The position numbers and the translations under genes are program-made. A stretch of 64,000 nucleotides of DNA from Burkholderiales bacterium. GTDB taxonomy: Bacteria; Pseudomonadota; Gammaproteobacteria; Burkholderiales; JABEVD01. Below are positions 36,974 to 46,381 of this stretch, piece by piece (the stretch's first letter is position 1; each line of letters begins with the position of its first letter). A model generated the notes under the pieces. That model did not search any database, was not told where the DNA came from, and worked only from the letters and a program-made list of their open reading frames with translations. The stretch spans positions 1 to 64,000 of the forward strand of contig JAIELG010000032.1 in assembly GCA_019753155.1 (NCBI GenBank). Direction: 5' to 3'.

Positions 36974-37693
36974 TTGAAAGAGCATAATATTCTGAATCAA
37001 CTCAAGGTGGTCTGCTCGCTTTGCAGTCTGAGGGAGCTTTGCCTGCCCATTGGTTTCGCGCTGGAGGAATTGCAGCAGCTCGACGCATTGACCGGGAGCA
37101 AGCGGCTGGTGAGGCGAGGGGAATACCTTTACCGGACAGGCGAGAAATTTGCCGCCATTTACGCCATTCGCGGCGGTTTTTTCAAAACTTCAGTTTTGCA
37201 CGAGGACGGCAGGGAGCATGTGACGGGTTTCCACATGATGGGGGACATCATGGGTCTGGATGCGATCAGCACGGAAACCCATGCCTGCGATGCGGTGGCC
37301 CTGGAATGCAGCGAAATCTGCGAAATCCCGTTCGACAGGCTTTCCGAACTCAGCATGGTCATGCCTGTACTGCATCAGAACCTGCACAGAATCATGAGCC
37401 GGGAGATCGCATTCGATCACGAAATCATGCTGATGTTGGGCAAGATGCGGGCGGAGGAGCGCCTCGCCGCTTTCCTGCTCAATCTTTCCAAGCGTTTTTC
37501 CGCAAGGGGATATTCGGCGGCGAGCTTCCAGTTGCGCATGACGCGGGAAGAGATCGGCAGCTATCTCGGACTCAAACTGGAAACCGTGAGCCGAGCCTTC
37601 TCCAGGTTCCAGGAGGAGGGATTGATCAGCGTGCAGAGAAAGCTGATCGAACTCAAGGACGCCGACGGATTGAAGCGGCTCCTGAGGGTCTAG
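36974..37693 (+). CDS. fnr: FNR-type oxygen-responsive transcription regulator
   Basis: Predicted 239 aa with a TTG start (GGAG about 9 nt upstream; the nearby ATG at 36957 hits an early stop). Cys14, Cys17, Cys23 and Cys116 (ICEIPF) match the four [4Fe-4S] ligands of E. coli FNR. Cyclic-nucleotide-like domain (about 35-150), long dimer helix, and Crp-type HTH with RMTREEIGSYLGLKLETVSRAFSRF (E-SR recognition residues). Divergent from hemN with an FNR box between. Confidence 0.95.
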   Translation: MKEHNILNQLKVVCSLCSLRELCLPIGFALEELQQLDALTGSKRLVRRGEYLYRTGEKFAAIYAIRGGFFKTSVLHEDGREHVTGFHMMGDIMGLDAISTETHACDAVALECSEICEIPFDRLSELSMVMPVLHQNLHRIMSREIAFDHEIMLMLGKMRAEERLAAFLLNLSKRFSARGYSAASFQLRMTREEIGSYLGLKLETVSRAFSRFQEEGLISVQRKLIELKDADGLKRLLRV

Positions 37694-37696
37694 AGA

Positions 37697-37975
37697 CTAG
37701 CTCGAAAGACCGTCTTTCTTGAGCATCGCGTCGATTTCAGCTTCGGCTGCCAGCCAGTTTTCCACATCGTCGCCGCCGTTTGCGCAGCCGATCCGTTCGG
37801 CACGGAAATAAGCCGCGTCGCAGATCATCTGGTGGCGCACGTCCGAACTGATTCCCGGAGCTGCGGAAGCTTTCTTGGCCCTGGTCGTCTTCTTGGGTCC
37901 GGCGCCGTCTGCTGCAGCGCTTTTTGCAGCGGTCTTGCGTTTCGGCTTTTCAGTCATTGCTTCTGCTTTTTCCAT
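37697..37975 (-). CDS. DUF2934 protein
   Basis: Predicted 92 aa. A Lys/Ala-rich, probably disordered N-terminus (1-42) and a C-terminal DUF2934-type segment (ICDAAYFRAERIGCANGGDD, then NWLAAEAEID). Function unknown. GGGAGA upstream of the first ATG. Convergent with fnr, 3 nt apart. Confidence 0.75.
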   Translation of the reverse strand: MEKAEAMTEKPKRKTAAKSAAADGAGPKKTTRAKKASAAPGISSDVRHQMICDAAYFRAERIGCANGGDDVENWLAAEAEIDAMLKKDGLSS

Positions 37976-38120
37976 GGCGTTTCTCCCGGTTTCGATCAGT
38001 GGACGATCAAAGATTAGATTAGCGTTATGATAAAATCAAATTGTGACAGCATTTTTAAGCTTTACCTAATTTACAATAAATATAATCGTAGTAGGGATTT
38101 GACCGTGATTGGAGGATGAT

Positions 38121-38702
38121 GTGACGGAAACGACAGTTTGGGCGAGGCAAACCAGGTTTTTGCATTTGGGGCTTGCAATGACGATCAGCTTTCAACTGCT
38201 CATCAGTCTGGTGATGGCGGCTCCTGAAGACGGGGAAAAGCGCAGCGTCATCGAATCGCTTTCTTTCGAAGTCCACGAATGGGTCGGAATGGCGGCGCTC
38301 CTCATTGTCCTCGCCCACTGGTTCTGGAGCGTCAATGCGCAGGACAACAGCGGCATCAGGCATCTGTTCCCCTGGGGGAAAATTGGGCGTGCATCCGTGA
38401 TGGAGGATTTGCGTCAGTTGAAGAACAGGAAGCTTCCGGAAGGCGGCGGCAAAGGCGGACTGCCCGGATTCGTCCATGGTCTCGGATTTCTGGCTGCGAC
38501 CGGGATGGCGGTCACGGGCGGCGTCCTGTTCTTCATCCTGCCCGAAGACGGCTCGAAAAATGCGCTGGCCGAAGTTTTTCACAATATCCACGGTTTCATC
38601 GCCAACTTCGTCTGGGCTTACTGGGGCGGACATCTTGCCACTGCGATCCTGCACAAGAAAATGGGGCACGATACGGTGAAGAACATGTTCAATTTTAGGT
38701 GA
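38121..38702 (+). CDS. Cytochrome b561-type membrane protein
   Basis: Predicted 193 aa with a GTG start placed 5 nt after GGAGG. Four membrane helices; histidines in FLHLGLAMT, FEVHEWVGM, FVHGLGFLA and NIHGFIANFVWAYWGGHLA supply heme b ligands. Likely passes electrons across the inner membrane from a soluble or quinone partner. A TATAAT lies at 38081-38086. Its stop overlaps the sbcB start (GTGA). Confidence 0.85.
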   Translation: MTETTVWARQTRFLHLGLAMTISFQLLISLVMAAPEDGEKRSVIESLSFEVHEWVGMAALLIVLAHWFWSVNAQDNSGIRHLFPWGKIGRASVMEDLRQLKNRKLPEGGGKGGLPGFVHGLGFLAATGMAVTGGVLFFILPEDGSKNALAEVFHNIHGFIANFVWAYWGGHLATAILHKKMGHDTVKNMFNFR

Positions 38703-40087
38703 ACTCCCTTTACTGGCACGATTACGAAACTTTCGGCATCGATGCCGCCAGGGATCGCCCTGCCCAGTTTGCGGGAATGCGCACGGACGAAGACCTGAAC
38801 ATCATCGGCGAGCCGCTCGTCATGTACTGCAAGCCGGCATCCGACATGCTGCCGCAGCCCGAGTCCTGTCTTGTGACCGGGATCACCCCGCAGAGAGCGC
38901 TGCTGGACGGGGTGACAGAAGCGCGGTTCGTTGCGAACATCGAACGCGAGTTCGCTCATCCGGGAACATGCGGGGTGGGCTACAACAGCATCCGCTTCGA
39001 CGACGAATTCACCCGTCATGCGCTTTACCGGAATTTCTTCGACCCTTATGCGAGGGAATGGCAGAACGGTTGCTCGCGGTGGGACATCATCGACATGATG
39101 CGCCTGATGCGCGCCTTCAGGCCGGAAGGTATGGAATGGCCGTGTGCTTCGGACGGCAAACCCAGTTTCAGGCTGGAGGATTTGACTGCCGCGAACGGGA
39201 TCGCGCACGAAGCCGCGCATGATGCGTTGTCGGATGTGAAGGCCACGATTTCCCTTGCGAGGCTCGCGAAGGAGAAGCAGCCCAGGCTATATGATTATGT
39301 CTACCGGCACCGCGACAAGCGCCTCGTTGCCGGACTGCTTGCTTTGCGTGCGCCGCTCGTCCATGTGTCGTCCATGTATCCCGCGCAATACGGCTGCACT
39401 GCGCTGGTTCTGCCGATAGCGAATCACCCCGTCAACAGGAACGAAGTCGTCGTCTTCGACCTCAGGTACGATCCGTCGGATCTTCTGAATCTGGATGCAG
39501 GGGAGATCAGGCGCAGGCTGTTCACCCCGAAGAATGAGCTCGATGTCGAGAGGATTCCCCTCAAGACCATTCATGTCAACAAATGTCCGATCGTGGCAAG
39601 CGAAAAACTGCTCACTCCGGAAATCGCGCGGAGGCTGGAAATCGATGTCGAAAAAGACCACGAGCATGCACAAACGATCAGGCATGCCGCCGGGCTGGAA
39701 GAAAAGATGATCGAAGTCTTTTCCGGGCGGGAGCGGCAAAGCCAGATCGACCCCGATCTCTCGCTCTACAGCGGCGGATTCTTTTCCAATTCGGATCGGG
39801 CGAAGATGGATATCATACGCTCCGCGCCTGCGGAAAAGCTCGGGGATCTCGATCTTGAATTCGAGGATGCGCGCCTGCCGGAGATGCTTTTTCGCTACCG
39901 GGCGAGGAATTATCCCGAGACCCTTTCTCCTTCCGATAAAAAAAGATGGGAGGCCTACCGCACCAAACGGCTGAAGGAAGAAGGGGCGAGCTATTTCGAA
40001 AAGATCGAAACCCTGCGGAAGGAGGGCGCAAATCCGGGCATACTGGACGAACTCGAAGCCTGGGGCAAGACAATCGTCACGGCTTGA
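38699..40087 (+). CDS. sbcB: Exodeoxyribonuclease I
   Basis: Predicted 462 aa, GTG start overlapping the b561 stop. DEDDh exonuclease core: HDYETFGID (Asp8/Glu10), the NSIRFDDEF block and HEAAHDALSDVKAT, followed by the SH3-like and C-terminal ExoI domains. Degrades single-stranded DNA 3' to 5' in recombination and mismatch repair. Confidence 0.95.
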   Translation: MNSLYWHDYETFGIDAARDRPAQFAGMRTDEDLNIIGEPLVMYCKPASDMLPQPESCLVTGITPQRALLDGVTEARFVANIEREFAHPGTCGVGYNSIRFDDEFTRHALYRNFFDPYAREWQNGCSRWDIIDMMRLMRAFRPEGMEWPCASDGKPSFRLEDLTAANGIAHEAAHDALSDVKATISLARLAKEKQPRLYDYVYRHRDKRLVAGLLALRAPLVHVSSMYPAQYGCTALVLPIANHPVNRNEVVVFDLRYDPSDLLNLDAGEIRRRLFTPKNELDVERIPLKTIHVNKCPIVASEKLLTPEIARRLEIDVEKDHEHAQTIRHAAGLEEKMIEVFSGRERQSQIDPDLSLYSGGFFSNSDRAKMDIIRSAPAEKLGDLDLEFEDARLPEMLFRYRARNYPETLSPSDKKRWEAYRTKRLKEEGASYFEKIETLRKEGANPGILDELEAWGKTIVTA

Positions 40088-40204
40088 GGCGCTTATTCCG
40101 GTTTCGAATAGACATGAGAACAAGGCGGCGAAGGCAGCACAGTGAGTACGGCCAGGAGCCGAAGGCGAAGCCAACGCAGTAATCGTTTTTATCCGGAATC
40201 GGAA

Positions 40205-40939
40205 TCACATCTGCCTGAATAAATGGGCGTAACTCCGGCTCACGTCGAGCTTTTCGGGGCGTTCCCTCAGTTCGAGCGTGACCCTGCCCATAAGCTTGTG
40301 GTGAGCTGAAGCGATTTGCCGCACGTTGACCACGATGCTCCTGTGAACCTGCCAGAATTCTGCGGGGTCGATCTGGGCGAGGAGTTCCCTGAGCGGCGTG
40401 CGCAGCAGGAATTCGCAATCCTTTGTCACGGCCACGGTGTATTTGTCGGCGGATTTGAAATAATTCACTTCGTCGACTGCCACCATATGCACGTTCTGTC
40501 CGACCTGTGCGCGTATCCAGCGCAGATGCGCGGGTTTTTTTTCGAGCAACCTCCCCAGTTTCGCCAGAAGTTCGTCCTGTTTCGCATGGGTGCGCTTTTT
40601 CAGGCGATCGACGCAATGTTCCAGGCGTTCGTCCGAAACGGGTTTCAGCAGGTAGTCCGCCGCTGCTTGCTCGAAAGCTTTCACTGCATGGTCGTCGAAT
40701 GCCGTGACGAAAACGATCCTGCAACTGTCCGGCGCCTTGTGCGCGACATCGAGTCCGTTCATGCCGGGCATGCGGATATCGAGAAAGGCGAAATCCGGTT
40801 CATGCACCTGCAATGCGGCAGATGCGGTCATGCCGTCCTGGAGGACCGCGCAAATTTCGAGTTCGGGCCAGAGGCGCGCGAGGCGCCGCTTGATATCCTG
40901 CGCGAGGTGCGGTTCGTCGTCGGCAATGATCGCCTTCAT
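40205..40939 (-). CDS. LytTR-type response regulator (AlgR/LytR family)
   Basis: Predicted 244 aa. Receiver domain with IIADDEPHLA, phospho-Asp in AFLDIRMPGM and Lys in LLKPV; then a LytTR DNA-binding domain (about 140-240, ADKYTVAVT, WQVHRSIVVNV). Overlaps the kinase gene by 4 nt (ATGA). With the kinase it closes a six-gene run beginning with an ABC exporter, so it may control that exporter. Confidence 0.92.
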   Translation of the reverse strand: MKAIIADDEPHLAQDIKRRLARLWPELEICAVLQDGMTASAALQVHEPDFAFLDIRMPGMNGLDVAHKAPDSCRIVFVTAFDDHAVKAFEQAAADYLLKPVSDERLEHCVDRLKKRTHAKQDELLAKLGRLLEKKPAHLRWIRAQVGQNVHMVAVDEVNYFKSADKYTVAVTKDCEFLLRTPLRELLAQIDPAEFWQVHRSIVVNVRQIASAHHKLMGRVTLELRERPEKLDVSRSYAHLFRQM

Positions 40940-41916
40940 CGCGGCAATTCCAGCGAGCAGGTTGCGCCGCCCGCGCTGTTGGATTTCAATATCAGACGCC
41001 CGGCTTCCCCATACAATGCGGCAAGCCGCGCCCTGACATTGGCAAGCCCGGTTCCCTGTCCGGGTTCGGCTGCGAGTCCTGCGCCGCTGTCGGCAACTTC
41101 CACGCGCAGGGCATCTTTGTGCAAGCTTGCGCGGATGCGTATTTCCCCCGGACCCGGTTTGGGTTCGATGCCGTGGCGCACCGCGTTTTCCACGAGGGGT
41201 TGCAGCAGCATCGGCGGAAAGCGTGTCGAGCGCGTAGCGTCGCCCGCTTCGATGCGCCAGTTGAGGCGCTCCCCGAAGCGGATGGAGAGGATTCGAAGGT
41301 AGTTTTCGAGGAGGTCAAGCTCGTCCCCCAGTGTGGCTTCTTCGCTCCTCGCGCAAATCAGCGCCGTGCGCAGCCAGTCGTTCAGGTGTTCCAGGAGATG
41401 CTTCGCTTCGCTTGGATCGACATCGATCAGGCTGCTTACATTGGCGAGGGTGTTGAAAAGGAAATGCGGTTCGATCTGTGCCTGCAAGAGCTTGAGGCGC
41501 GCCTCGATCTCGCGCTTTTCGTTTTCAAGTTCATGCGCCTTCACTGCCGCATCGAGTTCCCCTATGTGCTCGGAAAGCAGGAAAACGAGAGTGCCTATGC
41601 CGCCGAAAAAAAGGCCGATGACGACAGACTGCATGCTGCGCGGATCGCCCCAGTTTCCCGTGCCGCTTGCATAGAATGCGAGCGAAAGGCCGATGATCAC
41701 GCTGCCGGGAAGGGTCAGGCCGAATACGGGAAGGCGCAGCCTGTAGGATTTGATGCGCGAGAGGACGATGATGTTGATCGATGCGATGGAGAGCCCGATG
41801 CATTGCGAATAGATCAGGTTGATCCTGAAATCGTGGCAGGGCGAAATGAGCGTCAGGAGTCCGGCAATCGCCGTATTGAAGGCAAGCGTGTATAAAATGA
41901 GAGCCGTCTTTTTCAT
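40936..41916 (-). CDS. LytS/AlgZ-type sensor histidine kinase
   Basis: Predicted 326 aa. Four or so membrane helices (about 5-125) without a large periplasmic domain, then the His-kinase domain with the phospho-His in QIEPHFLFNTLANV and a HATPase (PLVENAVRHGIEP, DSGAGL, GTGLANVRARL). No clear RBS before the ATG. Starts 21 nt after the barrel gene; cognate to the LytTR regulator. Confidence 0.92.
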   Translation of the reverse strand: MKKTALILYTLAFNTAIAGLLTLISPCHDFRINLIYSQCIGLSIASINIIVLSRIKSYRLRLPVFGLTLPGSVIIGLSLAFYASGTGNWGDPRSMQSVVIGLFFGGIGTLVFLLSEHIGELDAAVKAHELENEKREIEARLKLLQAQIEPHFLFNTLANVSSLIDVDPSEAKHLLEHLNDWLRTALICARSEEATLGDELDLLENYLRILSIRFGERLNWRIEAGDATRSTRFPPMLLQPLVENAVRHGIEPKPGPGEIRIRASLHKDALRVEVADSGAGLAAEPGQGTGLANVRARLAALYGEAGRLILKSNSAGGATCSLELPR

Positions 41917-41937
41917 GAGGAAATTATGAGCCCTGTA

Positions 41938-43068
41938 TCATTGCAGGGCAAACCTCAGTCCGACGGTCAGGCTGCTCGAAAACAGGCTGGAAAATTCGCG
42001 GCCGGCCCCGCCAGAAGGCAGAACCGCCAGGGCGAATAGCGTGGTTCTGCCGTTCAGCGCATGTTCTCCGTATCCCGACAGTTCATCGCTGCCGTCCGTG
42101 TGCGTGAACATGAGTCGCCAGTAGCCGCTGCTTTCCATGAGATTGCTCTGCAGGACAAGATGCAGGTAATCCCGCCCCAGAAGGGGCGGGGCGAAGGCTG
42201 CGGCCGGCGAAGCGATTCTTGCGAGGAATGCGCGTTTCCCGGAAGAATCGAATCCATGCCCGTAACGGAGATATTCGCAATTGATGCTTTTTCCATCCTC
42301 GAAAGTCCATGCGGCGCCGAACAGTGCGTCGGTGCGGCGCGGGGAACGCGGCAGTACGGAAAAAGGCAGGGAAAGATCCGCGGGGGACTGGAGCGCATTT
42401 GTCCGTCTGTAAGAGGATGCCTCGGCATACAGGAGCAGGGCGTCCATCGCGGTGTATTGTCCGTGAGCGCCGATGAACGGTCCCCGATCCACCAGCGCGA
42501 TTCCGCCTGACCAGTCTTCGGAGACATGGTCCGCCTTGAAGAGCCAGGTGTTTTTCCACGGATCCGGCGAAACATGGCCCGAATCCACGATTCTGGCGAG
42601 ATAGACCGTGGTTTTCACGTCCGGGGTCCAGACTGCTTTCAGGTTGTCCATGCCGGAGAGCTCGCGCATCGGATCGCTGCGCCCGTTGTCGAAATAGAAC
42701 GGGCTGGAAGGGGAGCGAAACTGCGCGGGACCCCAATTGAGCAGGTCGCGCCCGATCGACAGATTCCAGGGGGTGGCTTCAAGGCGCGCCTGCCACTGGC
42801 TGAGATAGGCTTCGCGCCGGGATGGATTTCCATAAATATTGCGGCTTTGTCTTGCCAGAAGCACAGGACGGAACGCAATTTTCAGCCCCTCCCGTTCCGC
42901 CTTGAAATCGAGGCGGGTATCCAGGGTTTCGCTTTCCCGGTCGAGCGGCCTGCCGGGCAGCACCGCTGTGCTTCCCGCATAGGCGTAGGCTGTTCCGTCC
43001 CACGCGGTGCGCCATTCGTCCGCCTGGGCGCAATTCATGCAGACGAGAAACAGCAGCGGCAATTTCAT
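41938..43068 (-). CDS. Predicted outer-membrane beta-barrel protein of an ABC-exporter operon
   Basis: Predicted 376 aa. Signal peptide to about 16 (NCAQADE), then alternating aromatic strands typical of an outer-membrane barrel, e.g. NLSIGRDLLNWGPAQF and SGYWRLMFTHTD. The Gly-x-Asp-x-x-x-Trp-Gly-Pro stretch is reminiscent of capsule-assembly-type barrels (Wzi), but I cannot assign it. ATGA overlap with the LolA-like gene upstream ties it to the exporter. Confidence 0.7.
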   Translation of the reverse strand: MKLPLLFLVCMNCAQADEWRTAWDGTAYAYAGSTAVLPGRPLDRESETLDTRLDFKAEREGLKIAFRPVLLARQSRNIYGNPSRREAYLSQWQARLEATPWNLSIGRDLLNWGPAQFRSPSSPFYFDNGRSDPMRELSGMDNLKAVWTPDVKTTVYLARIVDSGHVSPDPWKNTWLFKADHVSEDWSGGIALVDRGPFIGAHGQYTAMDALLLYAEASSYRRTNALQSPADLSLPFSVLPRSPRRTDALFGAAWTFEDGKSINCEYLRYGHGFDSSGKRAFLARIASPAAAFAPPLLGRDYLHLVLQSNLMESSGYWRLMFTHTDGSDELSGYGEHALNGRTTLFALAVLPSGGAGREFSSLFSSSLTVGLRFALQ

Positions 43069-43796
43069 TGAATCTGCCCGAGATCGAATTCGGAAGCCGG
43101 GATCTGCCTGACTTCGATCGTGCCGAATTCCATGGTGGTCTCGGAGTCCGTCAGCGCGTCCTTTATGGTCATTTTGCTGACGAAGGGAAGGTGTTTGCCT
43201 TCGAAGCGGATGCTGTTCCCATATTCGAAACGCGCGGTTTTCAGCAGTTTTCCCGAAAGCGACAGGAACTCGGCTTTCATCCCGACCTCGCGTTTTTCGG
43301 ATACCCAGTAGCGTATGCGGTCATAGGTTGCCTGCTTGTGATGCGCCTTGAGTTCCAGAATCCGGCAGGCCTCGCCGTCCACGCTTTCCTCCCCTGAAAA
43401 CGAAGCATCGTAGTCGGCGGCGTAATTGGTGGCTGCGATGTCGCCGTTCGAGGCTTGTCCGCTCAGGCGCTGGCGGGGGGAGATCGGTATCGGTTTGGAA
43501 AGCCCGCGGCGGGTGAGCCACATGCTGCGTTTGACCTGCAGCAATTTCGATCCCTTGAAACGCGACGGGTCCAGGGTTTCCGCGACGCTCGCATCATCCA
43601 CGGCGCGCACTTCCAGGCGCTGTTCGTCGAGCACTCTGCCTTCTTCGCGCGCGACGACGCGTATTTCCCATACGATGCCGGGAAGCCCGCCGCCGCGCGC
43701 ATGGTCGGAGCGTTTCAGGAGTTCCTGGGCATCGATTGCGGCAAGCGCCGCCGCGCTTGCCCCCAGGAAAAGAATGCCGACAAGGATCCGTTTCAT
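43065..43796 (-). CDS. LolA-like outer-membrane lipoprotein-sorting family protein
   Basis: Predicted 243 aa from the ATG at 43796, which starts a clean signal peptide (KRILVGILFLGASAAALA). An earlier in-frame ATG at 43805 overlaps the permease end. The mature part is an incomplete-barrel LolA/LolB-like fold with YDRIRYWVSEKR and MKAEFLSLSGKLLKT. Probably carries a lipid or lipoprotein from the ABC transporter to the outer membrane. Coupled to genes on both sides. Confidence 0.8.
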   Translation of the reverse strand: MKRILVGILFLGASAAALAAIDAQELLKRSDHARGGGLPGIVWEIRVVAREEGRVLDEQRLEVRAVDDASVAETLDPSRFKGSKLLQVKRSMWLTRRGLSKPIPISPRQRLSGQASNGDIAATNYAADYDASFSGEESVDGEACRILELKAHHKQATYDRIRYWVSEKREVGMKAEFLSLSGKLLKTARFEYGNSIRFEGKHLPFVSKMTIKDALTDSETTMEFGTIEVRQIPASEFDLGQIQ

Positions 43797-43797
43797 T

Positions 43798-45054
43798 TCA
43801 GACATGCCCCAGTGCGTCGATGATCGGTTGCCTCGCTGCGCGGCGGGCGGGAAGCAGGGCAGCGAGCATGCTCACGCCTGTCATCAGGAGTCCGGTGAAG
43901 GCGATGTGTCCCCAATCGAGATCGACGAGGAGCAGAACCGGGCCGTCGCTGTTGGGGGGGACATAGGAAATATGCGCGATATTGATGCCTGAGCGCACGC
44001 ACAGGGTCAGCAGGAAGCCCGACAGGCAGCCGAAGAGGGAAAGCAGCAGCGCTTCGAAGGCGAACAGTTCGATTATCCCGATGCGCTTGAGTCCGATGGC
44101 GCGTAGCGTGCCGATTTCGCGCGTGCGTTCGATCACGGTCATGCCCATGGAATTGGTGACGCTCATCAATACCACGGTCAGCACGATGCTGAAGATGAAG
44201 CCAAAGATCATGTCGAACATGCCATGCACCTGGGTGTAGAAGGAGGAAAGCTCCTGCCATGTTGCGATCTTCAGGTCGAACGATTTCAGTTTTTCCTGAA
44301 GGCGGACTCGCATGGTTTCGGTCTCGTTCACGTCGTCAAGGAGCACGGTCAGCCTGTCGGCGCGCCCCTCCGCATCCAGCAGGGAACGTGCAAGCGCCAG
44401 TTGCACGAATGCGAATTTGTCGTTGGTGCCCGCGTTGCCTGTGATGAATGTGCCGCCCACCGTGACATCGAGCGCATTGGCCTGGCCGGTAAGGGTGTTG
44501 GCGAGCAGGGCGGCCTGGGAACCCACGGGCAGATGCAGCATTTCGGCCAGGCCCGCGCTGACCTCGATCGACTCGGGCTGGGCTGGATCGAGACGCTTGA
44601 AAAATTTCGTATAGAATCCGCTTGCCTTTTGCTGTGCGCTGAGTCCGCTGTTTTCCTGGAGCTTTTTCATGGCTTCGGGTTCCATGCCTTCGGCGATGAA
44701 GATGGTGCTGGCGCGACCGTTGCTGATGAGTCCGCTCAGGGCCAGCCTGGGTGCGACCAGCCTGATATGGTCCTCCTGCTTCAGTATGGCTTCGATGCGC
44801 CGGATATCGTCTGGCGTGAAGAGATAGCGTTCGGGATGCAGCTTGCCTTCCCTGTCCATGCCGAGCCTGGAAAGTGTCAGGTGGCCAAGCAGCTCCCCAT
44901 GTATGGACTGGCGCGCGAGGCCGCTGTAGACGTTGTGGGTGTAGCCTGCGAACAGGGCGATGGCGGCGAAGCCGAAAGCGATGGCGAGCAGCGTCACGAG
45001 GCTTCTGCGGCGGTTTCTTGAAAGCCCGCGCAGGGCGAGTTTCAGCGTGTTCAT
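43798..45054 (-). CDS. FtsX/MacB-type ABC transporter permease
   Basis: Predicted 418 aa; the ATG at 45054 overlaps the ATPase stop (ATGA). One N-terminal helix (about 18-40), a large periplasmic domain (about 42-285), then three C-terminal helices with the FtsX-family MTVIERTREIGTLRAIG coupling motif. LolC/E-like topology suggests extraction of a lipidated substrate from the inner membrane, handed to the LolA-like partner. Confidence 0.92.
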   Translation of the reverse strand: MNTLKLALRGLSRNRRRSLVTLLAIAFGFAAIALFAGYTHNVYSGLARQSIHGELLGHLTLSRLGMDREGKLHPERYLFTPDDIRRIEAILKQEDHIRLVAPRLALSGLISNGRASTIFIAEGMEPEAMKKLQENSGLSAQQKASGFYTKFFKRLDPAQPESIEVSAGLAEMLHLPVGSQAALLANTLTGQANALDVTVGGTFITGNAGTNDKFAFVQLALARSLLDAEGRADRLTVLLDDVNETETMRVRLQEKLKSFDLKIATWQELSSFYTQVHGMFDMIFGFIFSIVLTVVLMSVTNSMGMTVIERTREIGTLRAIGLKRIGIIELFAFEALLLSLFGCLSGFLLTLCVRSGINIAHISYVPPNSDGPVLLLVDLDWGHIAFTGLLMTGVSMLAALLPARRAARQPIIDALGHV

Positions 45055-45731
45055 GCTTCGTCCCTTTCTATTGCGCCGTCGTGCATCATGATCCTTCTGT
45101 CCACATGTTCGAGCAGCCTGGGGTCGTGGGTGGTGAACACGAAGGTCACGCCTTTCGACCGGTTCATGTCGCGCATCAGGTCGACGATCATGCGGCTGTT
45201 GTCGGAGTCGAGGTTCGCCGTCGGCTCGTCGGCCACCACGAGGCGCGGGTTGATCACGAGGGCGCGGGCGATCGCGACTCTCTGGCGCTGCCCACCGCTC
45301 AGCTTGTCGGGGCGGTGCCGCAGGAATGCTCCCAGCCCGACATCTTCGAGGGCGGCTCCTGCGCGCCTCGATGCTTCTCTTTCGGAAATGCCCTGTATCT
45401 GCAGGGGCAGCATGGCGTTCTCCATGGCGGAGAGCACCGGCACGAGGTTGAAGCTCTGGAACACGAAGCCGATGCGCTTTCCGCGGAATTCCGTGATGGC
45501 GTCGTCCTGCATGCCGCGCGTATCCTGACCTTCGAAGCGGATTTCGCCGCTGGTGGGGGAGTCGATCAGGCCGATGATGTGCATCAGGGTGGATTTTCCG
45601 CTGCCGGAAGGCCCCCATGCCGCGAGAAATTCTCCGGCGGCAATTTCGAGGGATACGCCCTTGAGCGCATCGATCGCGGTTTCACCGAGCCAGAAGCGGC
45701 GCTTGACGTCTTTCAGGCTGAGCAAGGTCAT
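45051..45731 (-). CDS. ABC transporter ATP-binding protein (LolD/MacB type)
   Basis: Predicted 226 aa, ATG with AGGAG upstream. Walker A GPSGSGKST, signature LSGGQRQRVAIARAL, Walker B RLVVADEP and switch His in FTTHDPR. First gene of the exporter/two-component operon. Confidence 0.95.
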   Translation of the reverse strand: MTLLSLKDVKRRFWLGETAIDALKGVSLEIAAGEFLAAWGPSGSGKSTLMHIIGLIDSPTSGEIRFEGQDTRGMQDDAITEFRGKRIGFVFQSFNLVPVLSAMENAMLPLQIQGISEREASRRAGAALEDVGLGAFLRHRPDKLSGGQRQRVAIARALVINPRLVVADEPTANLDSDNSRMIVDLMRDMNRSKGVTFVFTTHDPRLLEHVDRRIMMHDGAIERDEA

Positions 45732-45847
45732 GAATCACTCCTGAAGTGGAACTGGAAGCCTGATTCTGGGTGAATCGCGCGGGCATTTCCACGGCTTTGC
45801 GACGAAACGCAGAAATCGTGGCGCAAAATGCATCCCGCTTGCGCGAA

Positions 45848-46318
45848 TTATCGCTTTTCTTCTTCCCTGACGGGCTGGTGGTGGACGCCCGGGTCGCCCA
45901 CGAGCTTGTACACGATCCCGACGACGAGGAGCGCCGCCAGCAACATTCCGTAGTGCATCGGGTTGAAGCTGTCGTCGGGTTTTGCGCCGCCGGATATGAC
46001 CTGAACGGGCTGGATGATGAGCGCGCGCAGCACCGCGATCAGGGCGACTTCGACGAACACGCGTGCATGGAATCTGTTCGTCCTGACATAGGTGATTTCG
46101 GCGGAAATCAGGGTGGAGAGCGTCCAAAGGATGAAAAGCGAACCGAGCGCCTCCAGGAAGCCGTGGGCCATGTTTCCGGCCAGGATCGAAGCGAGCGCCT
46201 TGCTCGTGAAATCGACGATCACCATCACGCTCGCGATGGCCAGCGCCAATGCCAGCACCACATGCAGGAACTGGTTGAATCCTTTCAGTCCCGAAATCAG
46301 CCCGTTTTCGATCCGCAT
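45848..46318 (-). CDS. psiE: PsiE-family membrane protein
   Basis: Predicted 156 aa. Four membrane helices with the PsiE pattern VRTNRFHARVFVEVALIAVLRALII. Named for phosphate-starvation induction in E. coli; function unknown. A second phosphate-starvation-family name in this window (PsiF at 16341) is probably coincidence. Confidence 0.82.
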   Translation of the reverse strand: MRIENGLISGLKGFNQFLHVVLALALAIASVMVIVDFTSKALASILAGNMAHGFLEALGSLFILWTLSTLISAEITYVRTNRFHARVFVEVALIAVLRALIIQPVQVISGGAKPDDSFNPMHYGMLLAALLVVGIVYKLVGDPGVHHQPVREEEKR

Positions 46319-46381
46319 CGCCTGCCTTCGGTAATGTGATGGTTCATATTACATTATGCGCGGCAGGGTGAACAACCGCCG

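Noticed and set aside
40088-40204. Terminator between sbcB and the LytTR gene
   Set aside because: ATTCCGG and CCGGAAT arms are about 90 nt apart without a compact hairpin.
43798-45618. A 606-aa permease with an Arg-rich N-terminus
   Set aside because: That part is the ABC ATPase gene in another frame; the real start is at 45054.
16341-46318. PsiF and PsiE as parts of one phosphate regulon in this window
   Set aside because: They are 29 kb apart with no Pho box recognised; the shared name reflects E. coli history.
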